Shown: positions 27,155 through 36,322, counted from the stretch's first letter. The stretch is 64,000 nt of DNA from Rhodoferax sp. (GCF_025354435.1 NZ_JANXMU010000036.1:1-64000); one strand, 5' to 3'. Made by a program: numbers and translations. Notes: generated from the letters alone by a model not told the origin.

Positions 27155-28151
27155 CGGACTCCGAGAAACCGACCATGGTTTTCAGTTCGGGGGCGACTTT
27201 GTCTTCGAGCAGCTTCTTGGCCTAGGCCAGGGCCTGCATGGCGGCGGTGACGCTGGCGGCGCGGGCCGGGTCTGCCGCCAGCATGCGGGTGTGCAGCAGG
27301 GCCACGGCGGTTTCCAGCTGGGTGGACAGGGCAAGCTGGTTTTCACCGGCCAGGTAGCCGTTCAGGCTTCCTTGCTCCTGGCTGCGGCCGGTGCCGACCA
27401 AGAAGTTTTGCATGCTGGCCTAGGCCGCCTGCCAGGCTGCCCGGGTGCCGCTGCTGGTGGCCCGCGGCCAGTCGCTGGCGCGGCCACTGCGGGCTGGTTT
27501 GCCCATCTTCTTCCAGCGCAATTGCTCCAGCCCGCCCACGGCCTGGCTGAACCATTCGTTGAAGGCGACGAGTGCGGTGTCGGGGGTCCAGGTGCGGGCG
27601 GCCAGGCTTTGGAAGTCGGCCAGCAGGGCTTGGCCCTCGGCCGCGCAGCCCTGGGCCAGGGCTGCGGCGTAGGCGCATTGGGCGGCATCCGGCGTGGCTT
27701 GCCACAGCAGCCATTCCAGGGCGGGCAGGCCTTTGGCGGGTGCGCCTAGGTCGTCCAGCGCGGCGGCGGTTTGCGGCGGGTTGGGTGCGGCTGCAAGGAC
27801 CATGGCCGGCCGGGTGGGCCAGAAGTCTATGCTGCGGGTACTGCGGCGCTCCAGCAGCGGGCCGACGGACACGGCGCTGAGGCGCTCCCAATCGAGCATG
27901 GCAGCACGCCAGGCGGGGCGGGCCGTGGCCGGGTTGCAGCCCGTGGTCAGCGTATCGCGTAGGGCGGCGCTGCTCTGGGCAAAGGCCTGTGCGGCGGGCA
28001 CAAAGTGCAGCCGCAAGGCGTTGCGCACCCAGTCGGTCTGGGTGATGGCCGGACTGGCAATGCGCTGTGGCAGAGGGGCCGCCCCGGCGGCGCTGCACAG
28101 GGTGCCCAGGCCCAGTGCCAACCATTGGCGGCGGTCGATCAAGAGATGCAC
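27144..28151 (-). pseudogene. Imelysin-family periplasmic protein with two in-frame TAG codons
   Basis: The frame from GTG 28151 (VHLLIDRRQWLALGLG, a twin-arginine-like signal) would encode 335 aa. TAG codons interrupt it at 27422-27420 and 27224-27222. Coding character and family-like sequence persist between and after the stops (ASMQNFLVGTG, AKKLLEDKVAPELKTMVGF) to TAA 27144. Both stops lie in the identical 10-mer GGCCTAGGCC; one transition would restore Gln (CAG) or Trp (TGG). The domain carries LPALEWLLW at the site where imelysins have a GxHxxE-type motif. It is either a pseudogene or an error-affected assembly. Confidence 0.8.
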
Positions 28152-28174
28152 GGTGGGCTTTCGGTCAGAACGGG

Positions 28175-29611
28175 TCAGAGGGAGTTCACAAATTTCACCA
28201 GCGCGTCGCGGTCGGCTTTGGGCATTTTCAGCACCTCCTGGCGGGCCGCATCGGCTTCGCCACCGTGCCACAGAATGGCTTCCAGCGTATTGCGGGCGCG
28301 GCCATCGTGCAGCAAAAAGCTGTGGTTATTCACGTCAGGGATCAGCCCAATGCCCCACAGCGGCGGGGTGCGCCACTGCTGGCCGTTGGCCAAGCCGTCC
28401 GGGCGGCCATCGGCCAGGCCCTTGCCCATGTCGTGCAGCAGCAGGTCGGTGTAGGGCGTGATCTTTTGCCCGCGTAGTGACGGAAACGCGGATGCACCCG
28501 TGGTGTGGCTGGGGCGGTGGCACACGGCGCACTGGGCCTGGGCAAACAGGGCCTGGCCGCGGCGCACGTCTACGTTGTCATAGCCGCGCCGGGCGGGCAC
28601 AGCCAGCGTGGCCTGGTACTGGATGACCTTTTTGAGTGTGGCGTTGTCGATCTCAGACCCGCCTTTTTCTCCGCCTCGGGGAGCGGCAGCACAGTCTTTT
28701 TGCTTCGGCGTGCAGTCTTCGCGCGGGAACTTTTCGGAGGTGATGCCGATGTCGCCATTGAAGGCGGCTGCTGATTGGTGCGCCAGGCTGCCGGTATTGG
28801 CCTTCCAGCCAAAGCGGCCCACCACGTCCTTGCCCGCAAACGGGTTGAACACGCGGTTGGCCATGCCGTGGATGCCATCGCTGCGACCGGCCTGCTGCTG
28901 CACATTGGCCAGGATGTCGGCCTCGGTGATCGCGTCGATCAGGCCTACGCCGGGCATTTGTGGCGCGATGCGCGGGCTGACAAGGGTGCCAGGCTGCATG
29001 GGGCCGTAGCCCAGATCGGTAAAGCGGTAGTGCGGCTGGCGCAGACTGTAGCGGGTGCCATCGGCAAACTGGCCGGGCAGCTCGGTGTAGCGGATGCGGA
29101 CTTTGCCCTCGGGGCGCACGTCTTGTACGGCCGAGTTGGTGAACTGCTCGCCGTAGGTAGGTTCATGCTGGGGCGCGCCCTGTGCATCCAGCACCGACAG
29201 GCGGAACAGCAGGCCGATGGGTTGCTCGGCGGTGATGCCGTTTTTAAAGGTGTTGGGCGGTGCGCCGCGGCCGTCCTGCACATGGCAGCCGCCGCAGGAG
29301 CGGGCAATGAAGTGCGGCCCCAGGCCGTCGCGGGCGGAGGTGGAAGACGGGGCTTCGACCCAGTTGCGCCGAAAAAAAGAGTTGCCGATGGCGAAGTTGG
29401 TGCGGCCTTCTTCGTCTAGGTTGGCGGCGGGAAACGAGAAGGCGTTCAGCCCTTCTTCAAACACGGTGGTGTCGCCGCCGGGTTTTTCTTCCGAGGTGTC
29501 GATCGTGGGGGGCGTTGCCAGGGCTAGCCACGCCACCGCCATCCCGGCCGAGGCCAGGGCGGTGGTGGTGAGGGTGCGCCAGCGTGTTTTTTGCGGGTTC
29601 GGCTGACGCAT
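28175..29611 (-). CDS. Di-heme oxidoreductase/thiol oxidoreductase-like (DUF1111) cytochrome
   Basis: The protein is 478 aa from ATG 29611 (MRQPNPQKT). An N-terminal membrane anchor or signal precedes a periplasmic domain with two CxxCH heme-binding motifs: SCGGCH in the N-terminal half and QCAVCH in the C-terminal half. The family is annotated as 'thiol oxidoreductase' and resembles MauG/CcpA-type di-heme enzymes; the real reaction is unknown. It begins 4 nt after the stop of the upstream imelysin gene and is followed 23 nt later by the second imelysin. A role in iron or copper redox is likely from context. Confidence 0.9.
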   Translation of the reverse strand: MRQPNPQKTRWRTLTTTALASAGMAVAWLALATPPTIDTSEEKPGGDTTVFEEGLNAFSFPAANLDEEGRTNFAIGNSFFRRNWVEAPSSTSARDGLGPHFIARSCGGCHVQDGRGAPPNTFKNGITAEQPIGLLFRLSVLDAQGAPQHEPTYGEQFTNSAVQDVRPEGKVRIRYTELPGQFADGTRYSLRQPHYRFTDLGYGPMQPGTLVSPRIAPQMPGVGLIDAITEADILANVQQQAGRSDGIHGMANRVFNPFAGKDVVGRFGWKANTGSLAHQSAAAFNGDIGITSEKFPREDCTPKQKDCAAAPRGGEKGGSEIDNATLKKVIQYQATLAVPARRGYDNVDVRRGQALFAQAQCAVCHRPSHTTGASAFPSLRGQKITPYTDLLLHDMGKGLADGRPDGLANGQQWRTPPLWGIGLIPDVNNHSFLLHDGRARNTLEAILWHGGEADAARQEVLKMPKADRDALVKFVNSL

Positions 29612-29615
29612 CGGC

Positions 29616-30767
29616 TTACTCTTTGGCGGGGTCCGCCAAGGTGAGTTTGGTAATGCCCACCGCCTTGGCCGCGTCCAGGAAGTCCTTGCTTTGCAGTTTG
29701 AGCGCATCGGCCACGGCCTGCACGCGCTTGCGGCCTTCGGTGTCCACGATTTCGCGGTCGAACGGGGCGTGGATGCCTTCAGCGGCTTTCACGCTAGCGG
29801 CGATGTGGCCGCTGGTGCGCTCGGCGGTGGTGGCGTCTTTCAAAGCCACCAGGTCGCGCAGCGAAGCGCCTTGCAGCAGGCTGCCGTCGGCACGCTTGAA
29901 GCGGCCCAACCAAACGTTTTCAATCCCGGTGGCGTTGGCCACGATATCGCGGTGGGTGTTGTCGGAGAAGCAAGAGTGCTCGTCTTCCTGGTTCTTGGAG
30001 GCCAGCGCTACTTCGATGCGTTCACCGGCCAGTTCGCCGCGCGACAGAGAGCCCACGCCGACCAGCATGTTGCGCACGGCGCTGGTGCCGGATTTTTCAA
30101 ACTTGGCGCGGTAGTTCTTGGCATCGGGCGCCCAGGCCTTGGTCAGGCTGGTCAGGTCGCTGATGAGCAAATCGGACACCACCTTCAGGTACTCGCGGCG
30201 GCGGTTGGCGTTGGGGGTCTTGCCGTCCACAAAGTCTTCAAACGAACGGTCGCCGGGGCCGGTTTCGCTCAGATCCTGGCCCCAGAGCAAAAACTCGATG
30301 GCGTGCCAGCCGGTGGCAATGTTTTCTTCGCCGCCGCGTTCGTTCAGGGCCGAGAGGGCTTTGGCGGTGATTTTGACCTTGGGATTGTTGATGATGCCGG
30401 ACTTTGGCTTGCCGACGACGTAGTCCACATAGGCTTCGTCCATCGGCCAGGCGTTGATGCGGCCTTCGGGGCCATTTTTGTCATCGATGGGGCCGGCGTA
30501 GAAGCGGAAGGCTTCGGTCTGGCCGTAAAACTCGCGGGCAGCCAGCCAGGCGGTACGGGCTTTGGTCAGGCCTTCGGCACTGGGGGCGGCATTGAATGCG
30601 GTAATCGCGGTCTGGAGTGCTTGGGCCGTGGTCAGCGTGTCTTCGTAGCTGGCGTAGACCAGTTTGCTGTAGTCGGCGGCGACAGCTGCTGCGGTGACGG
30701 GGGCGGTGGTTTGGGCGGTGGCGGCAAAAGCCGTCAGCAGGGCGGCACTCAGCAGAAGAGATTTCAA
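29616..30767 (-). CDS. Imelysin-family periplasmic iron-regulated protein
   Basis: The protein is about 383 aa if it starts at TTG 30767, which has AAGGA 8 nt upstream and a clean signal peptide (LKSLLLSAALLTAFAATAQ). ATG 30791 is the alternative. It is an imelysin/peptidase-M75-family protein with the GxHxxE signature GWHAIEFLLWGQDL near residue 160. Related proteins (IrpA, EfeO M75 domain) act in iron uptake, not proteolysis. It is the first gene of the operon with the di-heme enzyme, second imelysin and DUF1513 protein, and has a Fur-box-like site upstream. Confidence 0.9.
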   Translation of the reverse strand: MKSLLLSAALLTAFAATAQTTAPVTAAAVAADYSKLVYASYEDTLTTAQALQTAITAFNAAPSAEGLTKARTAWLAAREFYGQTEAFRFYAGPIDDKNGPEGRINAWPMDEAYVDYVVGKPKSGIINNPKVKITAKALSALNERGGEENIATGWHAIEFLLWGQDLSETGPGDRSFEDFVDGKTPNANRRREYLKVVSDLLISDLTSLTKAWAPDAKNYRAKFEKSGTSAVRNMLVGVGSLSRGELAGERIEVALASKNQEDEHSCFSDNTHRDIVANATGIENVWLGRFKRADGSLLQGASLRDLVALKDATTAERTSGHIAASVKAAEGIHAPFDREIVDTEGRKRVQAVADALKLQSKDFLDAAKAVGITKLTLADPAKE

Positions 30768-30844
30768 GGCGCAGGTCCTTGGTGTTCCCATCCGCGAAAC
30801 GCAAGAATTTTGCGGTTGACGCGGACAGGGCAAAAACCTATTGT

Positions 30845-30863
30845 AATGAGATTGATTCTTGAT
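30845..30863 (-). promoter_or_regulatory. Fur-box-like site upstream of the imelysin/di-heme operon
   Basis: AATGAGATTGATTCTTGAT resembles NATGAGAAT-GATTCTCAT Fur sites. It is about 80 nt upstream of the proposed start of the first imelysin gene. Confidence 0.55.
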
Positions 30864-30882
30864 ACCGTTTGTGCGGATTGCT

Positions 30883-31815
30883 TTATCCGTCCAGGTTGAT
30901 CCGGGTGATGAGCTTTTGCAACACCGTGGCGGCCTGGTCGTTTTCCACCTGGCAGGTGCCTGCTGCATGGTGGCCGCCGCCGCCGTAGGCCAGCATCAGT
31001 TCGCCCACATTGGTTTTGCTGCTGCGGTCCAGAATCGACTTGCCGGTGGCCAGCACGGTGTTTTGCTTTTGCACGCCCCACATCACGTGGATGGAGATGT
31101 TGCACTGCGGAAACAGCGCATAGACCATGAACCGGTTGGTGGCCCATATGGTTTCTTCTTCGCGCAGGTCCAGTACTACCAGGTTGCCGTGCACCACGGC
31201 ACAGCGTTCGATCTGCGCCTTGGCCTTGGCGGCGTGTTCCTGGTAGATGTCGATGCGCTCTTTAACATCGGGCAGCGACAAAATGTCTTCGATTCCGTGG
31301 TCGCGGCAGTACTGGATCAAATCCATCATCAGCGCATAGTTGCTGATGCGGAATTCTCGGAAACGCCCCAGGCCGGTGCGCGCATCCATCAGATAGTTCA
31401 GCAGCACCCAACCCTCGGGGTGCATGATTTCTTCGCGCACGTACTGGGCGGAATCGGCCTTGTCCACCGCGTCCATCATGTCCACGGTGATGTTGGGGAA
31501 GGCTTTGGCACCGCCGTAGTAGTCAAACACCACGCGCGCAGCCGACGGGGCCGTGGCATCGATCACATGGTTTTTGAGCCCGCTCTGGTTGCGGATGGTC
31601 TCGGACGCATGGTGGTCAAACGCGATGCGGGCGCCCGGCACGTAGGGCAGGTTGGTGGTGATGTCGCGGTCGGTGATGGTGATCTTGCCGTCTTGCATGT
31701 CCTTGGGATGGACAAACTTGATCTCGTCAATCAAGTCCAGCTCATTGAGTAGCACCGCACACACCAGCCCGTCGAAATCACTGCGGGTGACCAAGCGAAA
31801 TTTTTCTGTGCCCAT
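30883..31815 (-). CDS. DHH-family phosphoesterase
   Basis: The protein is 310 aa from ATG 31815, with AAGGA upstream. N-terminal DHH metal motifs are RSDFDGLVCAVLL and AFDHHASE. The C-terminal DHHA1 motif is YGGGGHHAAGTC. The family includes exopolyphosphatase-like, oligoribonuclease (NrnA) and RecJ-type enzymes; this layout is often labelled 'exopolyphosphatase-related'. The substrate may be a small phosphorylated nucleotide or polyphosphate. It is a single-gene unit between lldD and the iron operon. Confidence 0.87.
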   Translation of the reverse strand: MGTEKFRLVTRSDFDGLVCAVLLNELDLIDEIKFVHPKDMQDGKITITDRDITTNLPYVPGARIAFDHHASETIRNQSGLKNHVIDATAPSAARVVFDYYGGAKAFPNITVDMMDAVDKADSAQYVREEIMHPEGWVLLNYLMDARTGLGRFREFRISNYALMMDLIQYCRDHGIEDILSLPDVKERIDIYQEHAAKAKAQIERCAVVHGNLVVLDLREEETIWATNRFMVYALFPQCNISIHVMWGVQKQNTVLATGKSILDRSSKTNVGELMLAYGGGGHHAAGTCQVENDQAATVLQKLITRINLDG

Positions 31816-31890
31816 GGGGACCATCCTTTTTGCCGTGTTGGCGGTTACAAAATGTGTAACGATTATGCCGCCATGGCCAAAGTTGCGTAG

Positions 31891-33039
31891 TTAAAACGAA
31901 CCGGGCAACAGAATGCTTTTGTCCACCGTGGCGATCTGGGTGTGGCCGCAAAAAGCCATGGTCACATCCAACTCTTTGTGCAGGATTTCCAGGCATTTAG
32001 TGACCCCGGCCTCGCCCATGGCACCCAGGCCGTACAGAAAGCTGCGCCCGATCATGGTGCCGCGCGCGCCCAGGGCCCAGGCCTTCAAAACGTCCTGCCC
32101 AGAGCGGATGCCGCTGTCCATCCACACCTCGATCTGTGAGCCTACCGCGTCCACAATCGCAGGCAAGGCTTCGATGGCACTGGGGGCACCGTCGAGTTGA
32201 CGGCCTCCGTGGTTAGACACCACCATGGCATCTGCGCCACTGTTGGCGGCAAGACGGGCATCTTCTGCGTCCATGATGCCCTTGAGGATCAGCTTGCCGC
32301 CCCAGCGCTTCTTGATCCACTCCACGTCGTTCCAGTCGAGTTGGGGGTCGAACTGTTCTTTGGTCCAGGCGCTGAGCGATGACATGTCGCTGACGTTCTT
32401 GGCGTGGCCCACCAAGTTGCCAAAGGTGTGGCGGCGCGTGCCCGCCATGCCCAGGCACCAGCGCGGCTTGGTCATCAGGTTCAGGATATTGGCCAGCGTG
32501 GGCTTGGGCGGCGCGGTCATGCCGTTTTTCAGATCCTTGTGGCGCTGGCCCAGCACCTGCAGGTCGAGCGTCAGTACCAGTGCCGAGCAGCCCGCCGCTT
32601 TGGCGCGGTCCATCAGTGCTTCCATGAAGGCGCGGTCGCGCATCCAGTAGAGCTGGAACCAAAACGGCGCTTTGGTGTGGGCGGCGATGTCTTCCAGCGA
32701 GCAGATGCTCATGGTGGACAGGGTGAACGGAATGCCGAACTTCTCGGCCGCCCGCGCTGCCAGAATCTCGCCATCGGCATGCTGCATGCCGGTCAGGCCG
32801 GTGGGCGCAATCGCCACGGGCATGGCGGCATCCTGGCCTACCATTTTCACCCGGGTGCTGCGGTTGGCCATGTTGACTGCCACCCGCTGGCGCAGCTTGA
32901 TTTTTTGGAAGTCGGCCGAGTTGGCGCGGTAGGTGCCCTCGGTCCACGAGCCGGAGTCGGCGTAGTCGTAAAACATGCGCGGCACGCGTTTTCGCGCGAG
33001 CACGCGCAGGTCTTCGATATTGGTAATGACGTGGGGCAA
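31891..33039 (-). CDS. lldD: L-lactate dehydrogenase (FMN, cytochrome/quinone-linked)
   Basis: The protein is about 382 aa from TTG 33039, chosen because AGGAG lies 6 nt upstream and no ATG or GTG in this frame is better placed. It is an FMN alpha/beta-barrel with IAPTGLTGMQHADGE, SNHGGRQLDGAPS (catalytic His) and MDSGIRSGQDVLKA. It oxidises L-lactate to pyruvate at the inner membrane, donating electrons to quinone. It is about the same size as the FMN oxidase at 20086-21246, with a clearly different sequence. It lies just upstream, on the opposite strand, of tRNA-Arg. Confidence 0.88.
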   Translation of the reverse strand: MPHVITNIEDLRVLARKRVPRMFYDYADSGSWTEGTYRANSADFQKIKLRQRVAVNMANRSTRVKMVGQDAAMPVAIAPTGLTGMQHADGEILAARAAEKFGIPFTLSTMSICSLEDIAAHTKAPFWFQLYWMRDRAFMEALMDRAKAAGCSALVLTLDLQVLGQRHKDLKNGMTAPPKPTLANILNLMTKPRWCLGMAGTRRHTFGNLVGHAKNVSDMSSLSAWTKEQFDPQLDWNDVEWIKKRWGGKLILKGIMDAEDARLAANSGADAMVVSNHGGRQLDGAPSAIEALPAIVDAVGSQIEVWMDSGIRSGQDVLKAWALGARGTMIGRSFLYGLGAMGEAGVTKCLEILHKELDVTMAFCGHTQIATVDKSILLPGSF

Positions 33040-33170
33040 ATCTGTCTCCTGAATGTCAGCGATGCTAGCGGGCTTGGGCAGTGCGTGGGATGAAGAAATT
33101 TTGGTGCACCCCGCATTTTTCTCAAACCGCTTTACCGCAAGCGGAAATCCGTTGTAGAATCGTGAGCTTA

Positions 33171-33247
33171 GCGGCTGTAGCTCAGTTGGATAGAGTACTT
33201 GGCTACGAACCAAGGGGTCGTGGGTTCAATTCCTGCCAGCCGCACCA
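33171..33247 (+). tRNA. tRNA-Arg (anticodon ACG), copy 1
   Basis: The 77-nt cloverleaf has acceptor GCGGCTG/CAGCCGC, discriminator A and encoded CCA. The anticodon stem CTTGG/CCAAG encloses CTACGAA, so the anticodon is ACG (read as ICG). GGTTCAATTCC forms the T loop. An identical copy follows 77 nt later. Confidence 0.97.
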
Positions 33248-33255
33248 AATGTAGA

Positions 33256-33286
33256 AGCCCGTTACCGCAAGGTGGCGGGCTTTTTA
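33256..33286 (+). terminator. Terminator after tRNA-Arg copy 1
   Basis: AGCCCGTTACC pairs with GGTGGCGGGCT (two G-U pairs) around GCAA, followed by TTTTT. Confidence 0.88.
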
Positions 33287-33324
33287 CTCGATGGATTAAA
33301 GTCCGTTGTAGAATTAATCTCTTA

Positions 33325-33401
33325 GCGGCTGTAGCTCAGTTGGATAGAGTACTTGGCTACGAACCAAGGGGTCGTGGGTTCAATTCCTGCCAGCCGCACC
33401 A
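33325..33401 (+). tRNA. tRNA-Arg (anticodon ACG), copy 2
   Basis: The sequence is identical to copy 1 over 77 nt, including CCA. The flanks are also similar (upstream TTGTAGAAT, downstream terminator with the same base). This indicates a local tandem duplication of tRNA plus terminator, about 154 nt per unit. Confidence 0.97.
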
Positions 33402-33406
33402 AATGT

Positions 33407-33438
33407 AAAAGCCCGTTATCGCAAGATAACGGGCTTTT
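33407..33438 (+). terminator. Terminator after tRNA-Arg copy 2
   Basis: AAAAGCCCGTTATC pairs perfectly with GATAACGGGCTTTT around GCAA. It differs from the first terminator by compensated changes in the upper stem. Confidence 0.9.
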
Positions 33439-33476
33439 TACTTTTTGCGCCCACTTCACGGTAAGGTACGTGGCTT

Positions 33477-34052
33477 ATGAGCAAAGCCTTTACCCGCGAA
33501 ACCGATGCCGACCAGGATGACGACGGCGATGCCCCAGCACCCGCGCCCTTGCCTGCAGGCAGCAAAAACTACATGACACCCCAGGGCTACGCCCGCCTGC
33601 GTGCCGAATTCACCGAGCTGATGGAGGTGGAGCGCCCCAAGATCGTGGACGTGATCTACTGGGCGGCCAGCAATGGCGACCGCTCTGAAAACGGCGACTA
33701 CATCTACGGCAAAAAACGCCTGCGCGAGATCGACCGGCGCATCCGTTTTTTGACCAAACGCTTGGAAATGGCCGAGGTAGTAGACCCTAGCGTGCATTTT
33801 GGGAACGACCAGATTTTCTTCGGTGCTACCGTGGCCTACGAAGGTGCCTCGGGCCTGGAGCGCACCGTCACCATCTACGGGATTGACGAGGCCGACACCG
33901 CTCAAGGGCAGGTCAGTTGGGTGTCCCCCATTGCCCGGGCGTTGCTCAAAGCCCGGGTGGGTGATGTGGTGCGCATGCAGTCCCCCGTGGGTGTGCAAGA
34001 GATCGAGGTGCTGCGGGTGGACTATCCACCTCCAAACCTGAAGCAGGCTTAA
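33477..34052 (+). CDS. greB: Transcription elongation factor GreB
   Basis: The protein is 191 aa from ATG 33477. After a charged, Asp/Pro-rich N-terminal extension (about 28 residues) come the coiled-coil domain, with the acidic tip SNGDRSENGDYIYGKKRLRE, and the C-terminal FKBP-like domain (VGDVVRMQSPVG). GreB enters the RNA polymerase secondary channel and triggers cleavage of backtracked RNA. The gene is convergent with the spoT-like gene, and the stops overlap by 4 nt. Confidence 0.95.
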   Translation: MSKAFTRETDADQDDDGDAPAPAPLPAGSKNYMTPQGYARLRAEFTELMEVERPKIVDVIYWAASNGDRSENGDYIYGKKRLREIDRRIRFLTKRLEMAEVVDPSVHFGNDQIFFGATVAYEGASGLERTVTIYGIDEADTAQGQVSWVSPIARALLKARVGDVVRMQSPVGVQEIEVLRVDYPPPNLKQA

Positions 34053-36322
34053 GCCGCCGGTTTGGCCCGTACCGCCCGCAACACCGAGGGCGTGCGTTTG
34101 AGTTGGCGCAGGGCCACTTCCAGGTGGGCGTGGTCGCGTACCGACACTAAAAACCGCATGTCGGTCGCCTCCTGTTCGCCTTCTTGGCCCATATCGACAT
34201 GGGTAATGTCCACCTCGGCCGCAGACAATGCGGCGGCAGCCTTGGCCAGCACGCCTTTGCTGTTTTTCACGGTGACAACCACCCCCGTCTCGAAAGACCG
34301 TACGGGCTCATCCGCCCAGTCCACGGCGATGAAGCGCTCGCTGTCTTTGTACTGCAGGCGTTTGGCTACCGCGCAATCGTCGGTGTGTACCACCAGACCT
34401 TCGCCACGGCCCAGGTAGCCCACGATTGCATCGCCCGGAATAGGGCGGCAACAGCGGGCAAACTGGACGGAGGTGTTTTCGCTACCGTCTAGCACCACAG
34501 CACCCTGGGACAGGCGCTCGTGCGCGGTGTAACGTTCACGGGTCAGCAGCAAGGCATCGGGCTTTTCGCCGTTTTCGGTCAATAACGCCACCAACCGCTT
34601 GGCGACGATGCTGGCCACGCGCTTGCCCATGCTGATATCGGTAAGCAATTCGATCCGCGTGCGGTTGCCGGTAAAGCGCAGCAGCTTGTCCCAGATCGGC
34701 TGGTCTTCCACCGTTGTTTCAGGTAATCGCTCCAGCCCTTCGGCACGCAAAGCCTGGGTCAGCAGTTTTTCGCCCATGCTCTCGGATTCGGTTTGCGCCA
34801 TGCTTTTCAGGTGGTGGCGGATCTTGGAACGCGCCCGGCCGGTGCGTACAAAACCCAGCCATGCAGGATTCGGGGCCGACACCGGTGCGGTAATCACTTC
34901 AATGATGTCGCCGTTGCGCAGTTCGGTGCGTAACGGCACCTGTTCGCCGTTGATTTTGGCGGCTACGGTGCGGTCGCCCACATTGCTGTGGATGGCGTAG
35001 GCAAAGTCCACTACCGTGGCGCCGCGCGGCATGGCCATGATTTGGCTTTTGGGGGTGAACACATAGACCGCGTCGGGAAACAGATCGACCTTGACGTGGT
35101 CCCAGAACTCGGCGGCATCACGGGTTTCGTCCTGGATGTCGAGCAGCGATTGCAGCCATTTAGTACCCAGCCGCTCGGCGGTGGCGCTGTCGGTTTCGTT
35201 GTTCTTGTACAGCCAGTGCGCAGCCACGCCGGATTCGGCCACCAGGTGCATGGCCTCGGTGCGCATCTGGAATTCAACGTTCACACTGGACGGTCCGACC
35301 AGCGTGGTGTGCAGCGACTGGTAGCCGTTGAGCTTGGCAATCGCGATGTGGTCCTTGAACTTGCCGGGTACGGGTTTGTAGAGTTGGTGCAATACGCCCA
35401 GGGCGGTGTAGCAGTCGGTCACGTTCTGCACAATGACCCGAAAGCCGTAAATATCGGTCACTTGGGCGAAGGTCAGGTGTTTGTCATCCATCTTTTGGTA
35501 GATGGAATACATCGTCTTTTCGCGCCCGGCAATACGCACCGAAATGGCTGTTTGCGCAAATGCTGCCTCGACTTCTTGCTGCACTTTTTGCACTAAATCG
35601 CGCCGTCGGTTGCGCGCTTTGGCCACGGCTTTGGCCAAGATCGCGTAGCGCCAGGGCCGCAGGTGGCGAAACGACAGGTCTTGCAGTTCGCGGTAGGTTT
35701 GGTTCAGCCCCAGGCGGTGTGCGATGGGCGCGTAAATATCCAGGGTTTCCGAGGCAATGCGTGCCCACTTGGAGCGCGGCATGTCGCCCATGGTACGCAT
35801 ATTGTGGGTGCGGTCGGCCAGCTTGATCAAGATCACCCGCACGTCGCGGGCCATGGCCAGCAGCATTTTGCGAAACGACTCGGCCTGGTTTTCTTCGCGG
35901 GTGTTGAACTGTAGTTTGTCGAGTTTGGTCAGGCCATCAACCAGCTCGGCCACCGGTGCGCCAAAGCGCTCGATCAGCTCCGGCTTGGTTACACCGCAGT
36001 CTTCCATTGCATCGTGCAGCAGGGCGGCCATCAGCGCCTGCGCATCCAGCTTCCAGGCGGCGCACTGGGCGGCCACGGCAATCGGGTGGGTGATGTAGGG
36101 CTCGCCGCTGTTGCGCAACTGCCCTAGATGGGCCTCATCGGCAAACCGGTAGGCCTGGCGTACCTGCTCCACACTGGCGGCATCCAGGTAGTGCAGATTG
36201 GCCATCAGTGCGGCAAAGCTGGCGGCAGCGGCGTTGGCTGCTGCGGGGCTGGGCGTGTGCCCGCCTTTTTTGTGTGGAGGTTTGGGGGGCGAACCGTCGG
36301 CAGGGAAATGCTTGTCACTCAT
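34049..36322 (-). CDS. spoT: Bifunctional (p)ppGpp synthetase/hydrolase (SpoT/RelA family)
   Basis: The protein is 757 aa from ATG 36322 (MSDKHFPADG). The hydrolase HD domain keeps HDAMED near residue 100. The synthetase domain has KFKDHIAIAKLNGYQS, like the RFKD form of bifunctional enzymes and unlike the EXDD of RelA. TGS (VYVFTPKSQIMAMPRGATV), helical and ACT domains complete the typical order. It makes and degrades (p)ppGpp in stringent control. It lies downstream of rpoZ as in many proteobacteria, but with a strong hairpin between. Confidence 0.95.
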   Translation of the reverse strand: MSDKHFPADGSPPKPPHKKGGHTPSPAAANAAAASFAALMANLHYLDAASVEQVRQAYRFADEAHLGQLRNSGEPYITHPIAVAAQCAAWKLDAQALMAALLHDAMEDCGVTKPELIERFGAPVAELVDGLTKLDKLQFNTREENQAESFRKMLLAMARDVRVILIKLADRTHNMRTMGDMPRSKWARIASETLDIYAPIAHRLGLNQTYRELQDLSFRHLRPWRYAILAKAVAKARNRRRDLVQKVQQEVEAAFAQTAISVRIAGREKTMYSIYQKMDDKHLTFAQVTDIYGFRVIVQNVTDCYTALGVLHQLYKPVPGKFKDHIAIAKLNGYQSLHTTLVGPSSVNVEFQMRTEAMHLVAESGVAAHWLYKNNETDSATAERLGTKWLQSLLDIQDETRDAAEFWDHVKVDLFPDAVYVFTPKSQIMAMPRGATVVDFAYAIHSNVGDRTVAAKINGEQVPLRTELRNGDIIEVITAPVSAPNPAWLGFVRTGRARSKIRHHLKSMAQTESESMGEKLLTQALRAEGLERLPETTVEDQPIWDKLLRFTGNRTRIELLTDISMGKRVASIVAKRLVALLTENGEKPDALLLTRERYTAHERLSQGAVVLDGSENTSVQFARCCRPIPGDAIVGYLGRGEGLVVHTDDCAVAKRLQYKDSERFIAVDWADEPVRSFETGVVVTVKNSKGVLAKAAAALSAAEVDITHVDMGQEGEQEATDMRFLVSVRDHAHLEVALRQLKRTPSVLRAVRAKPAA

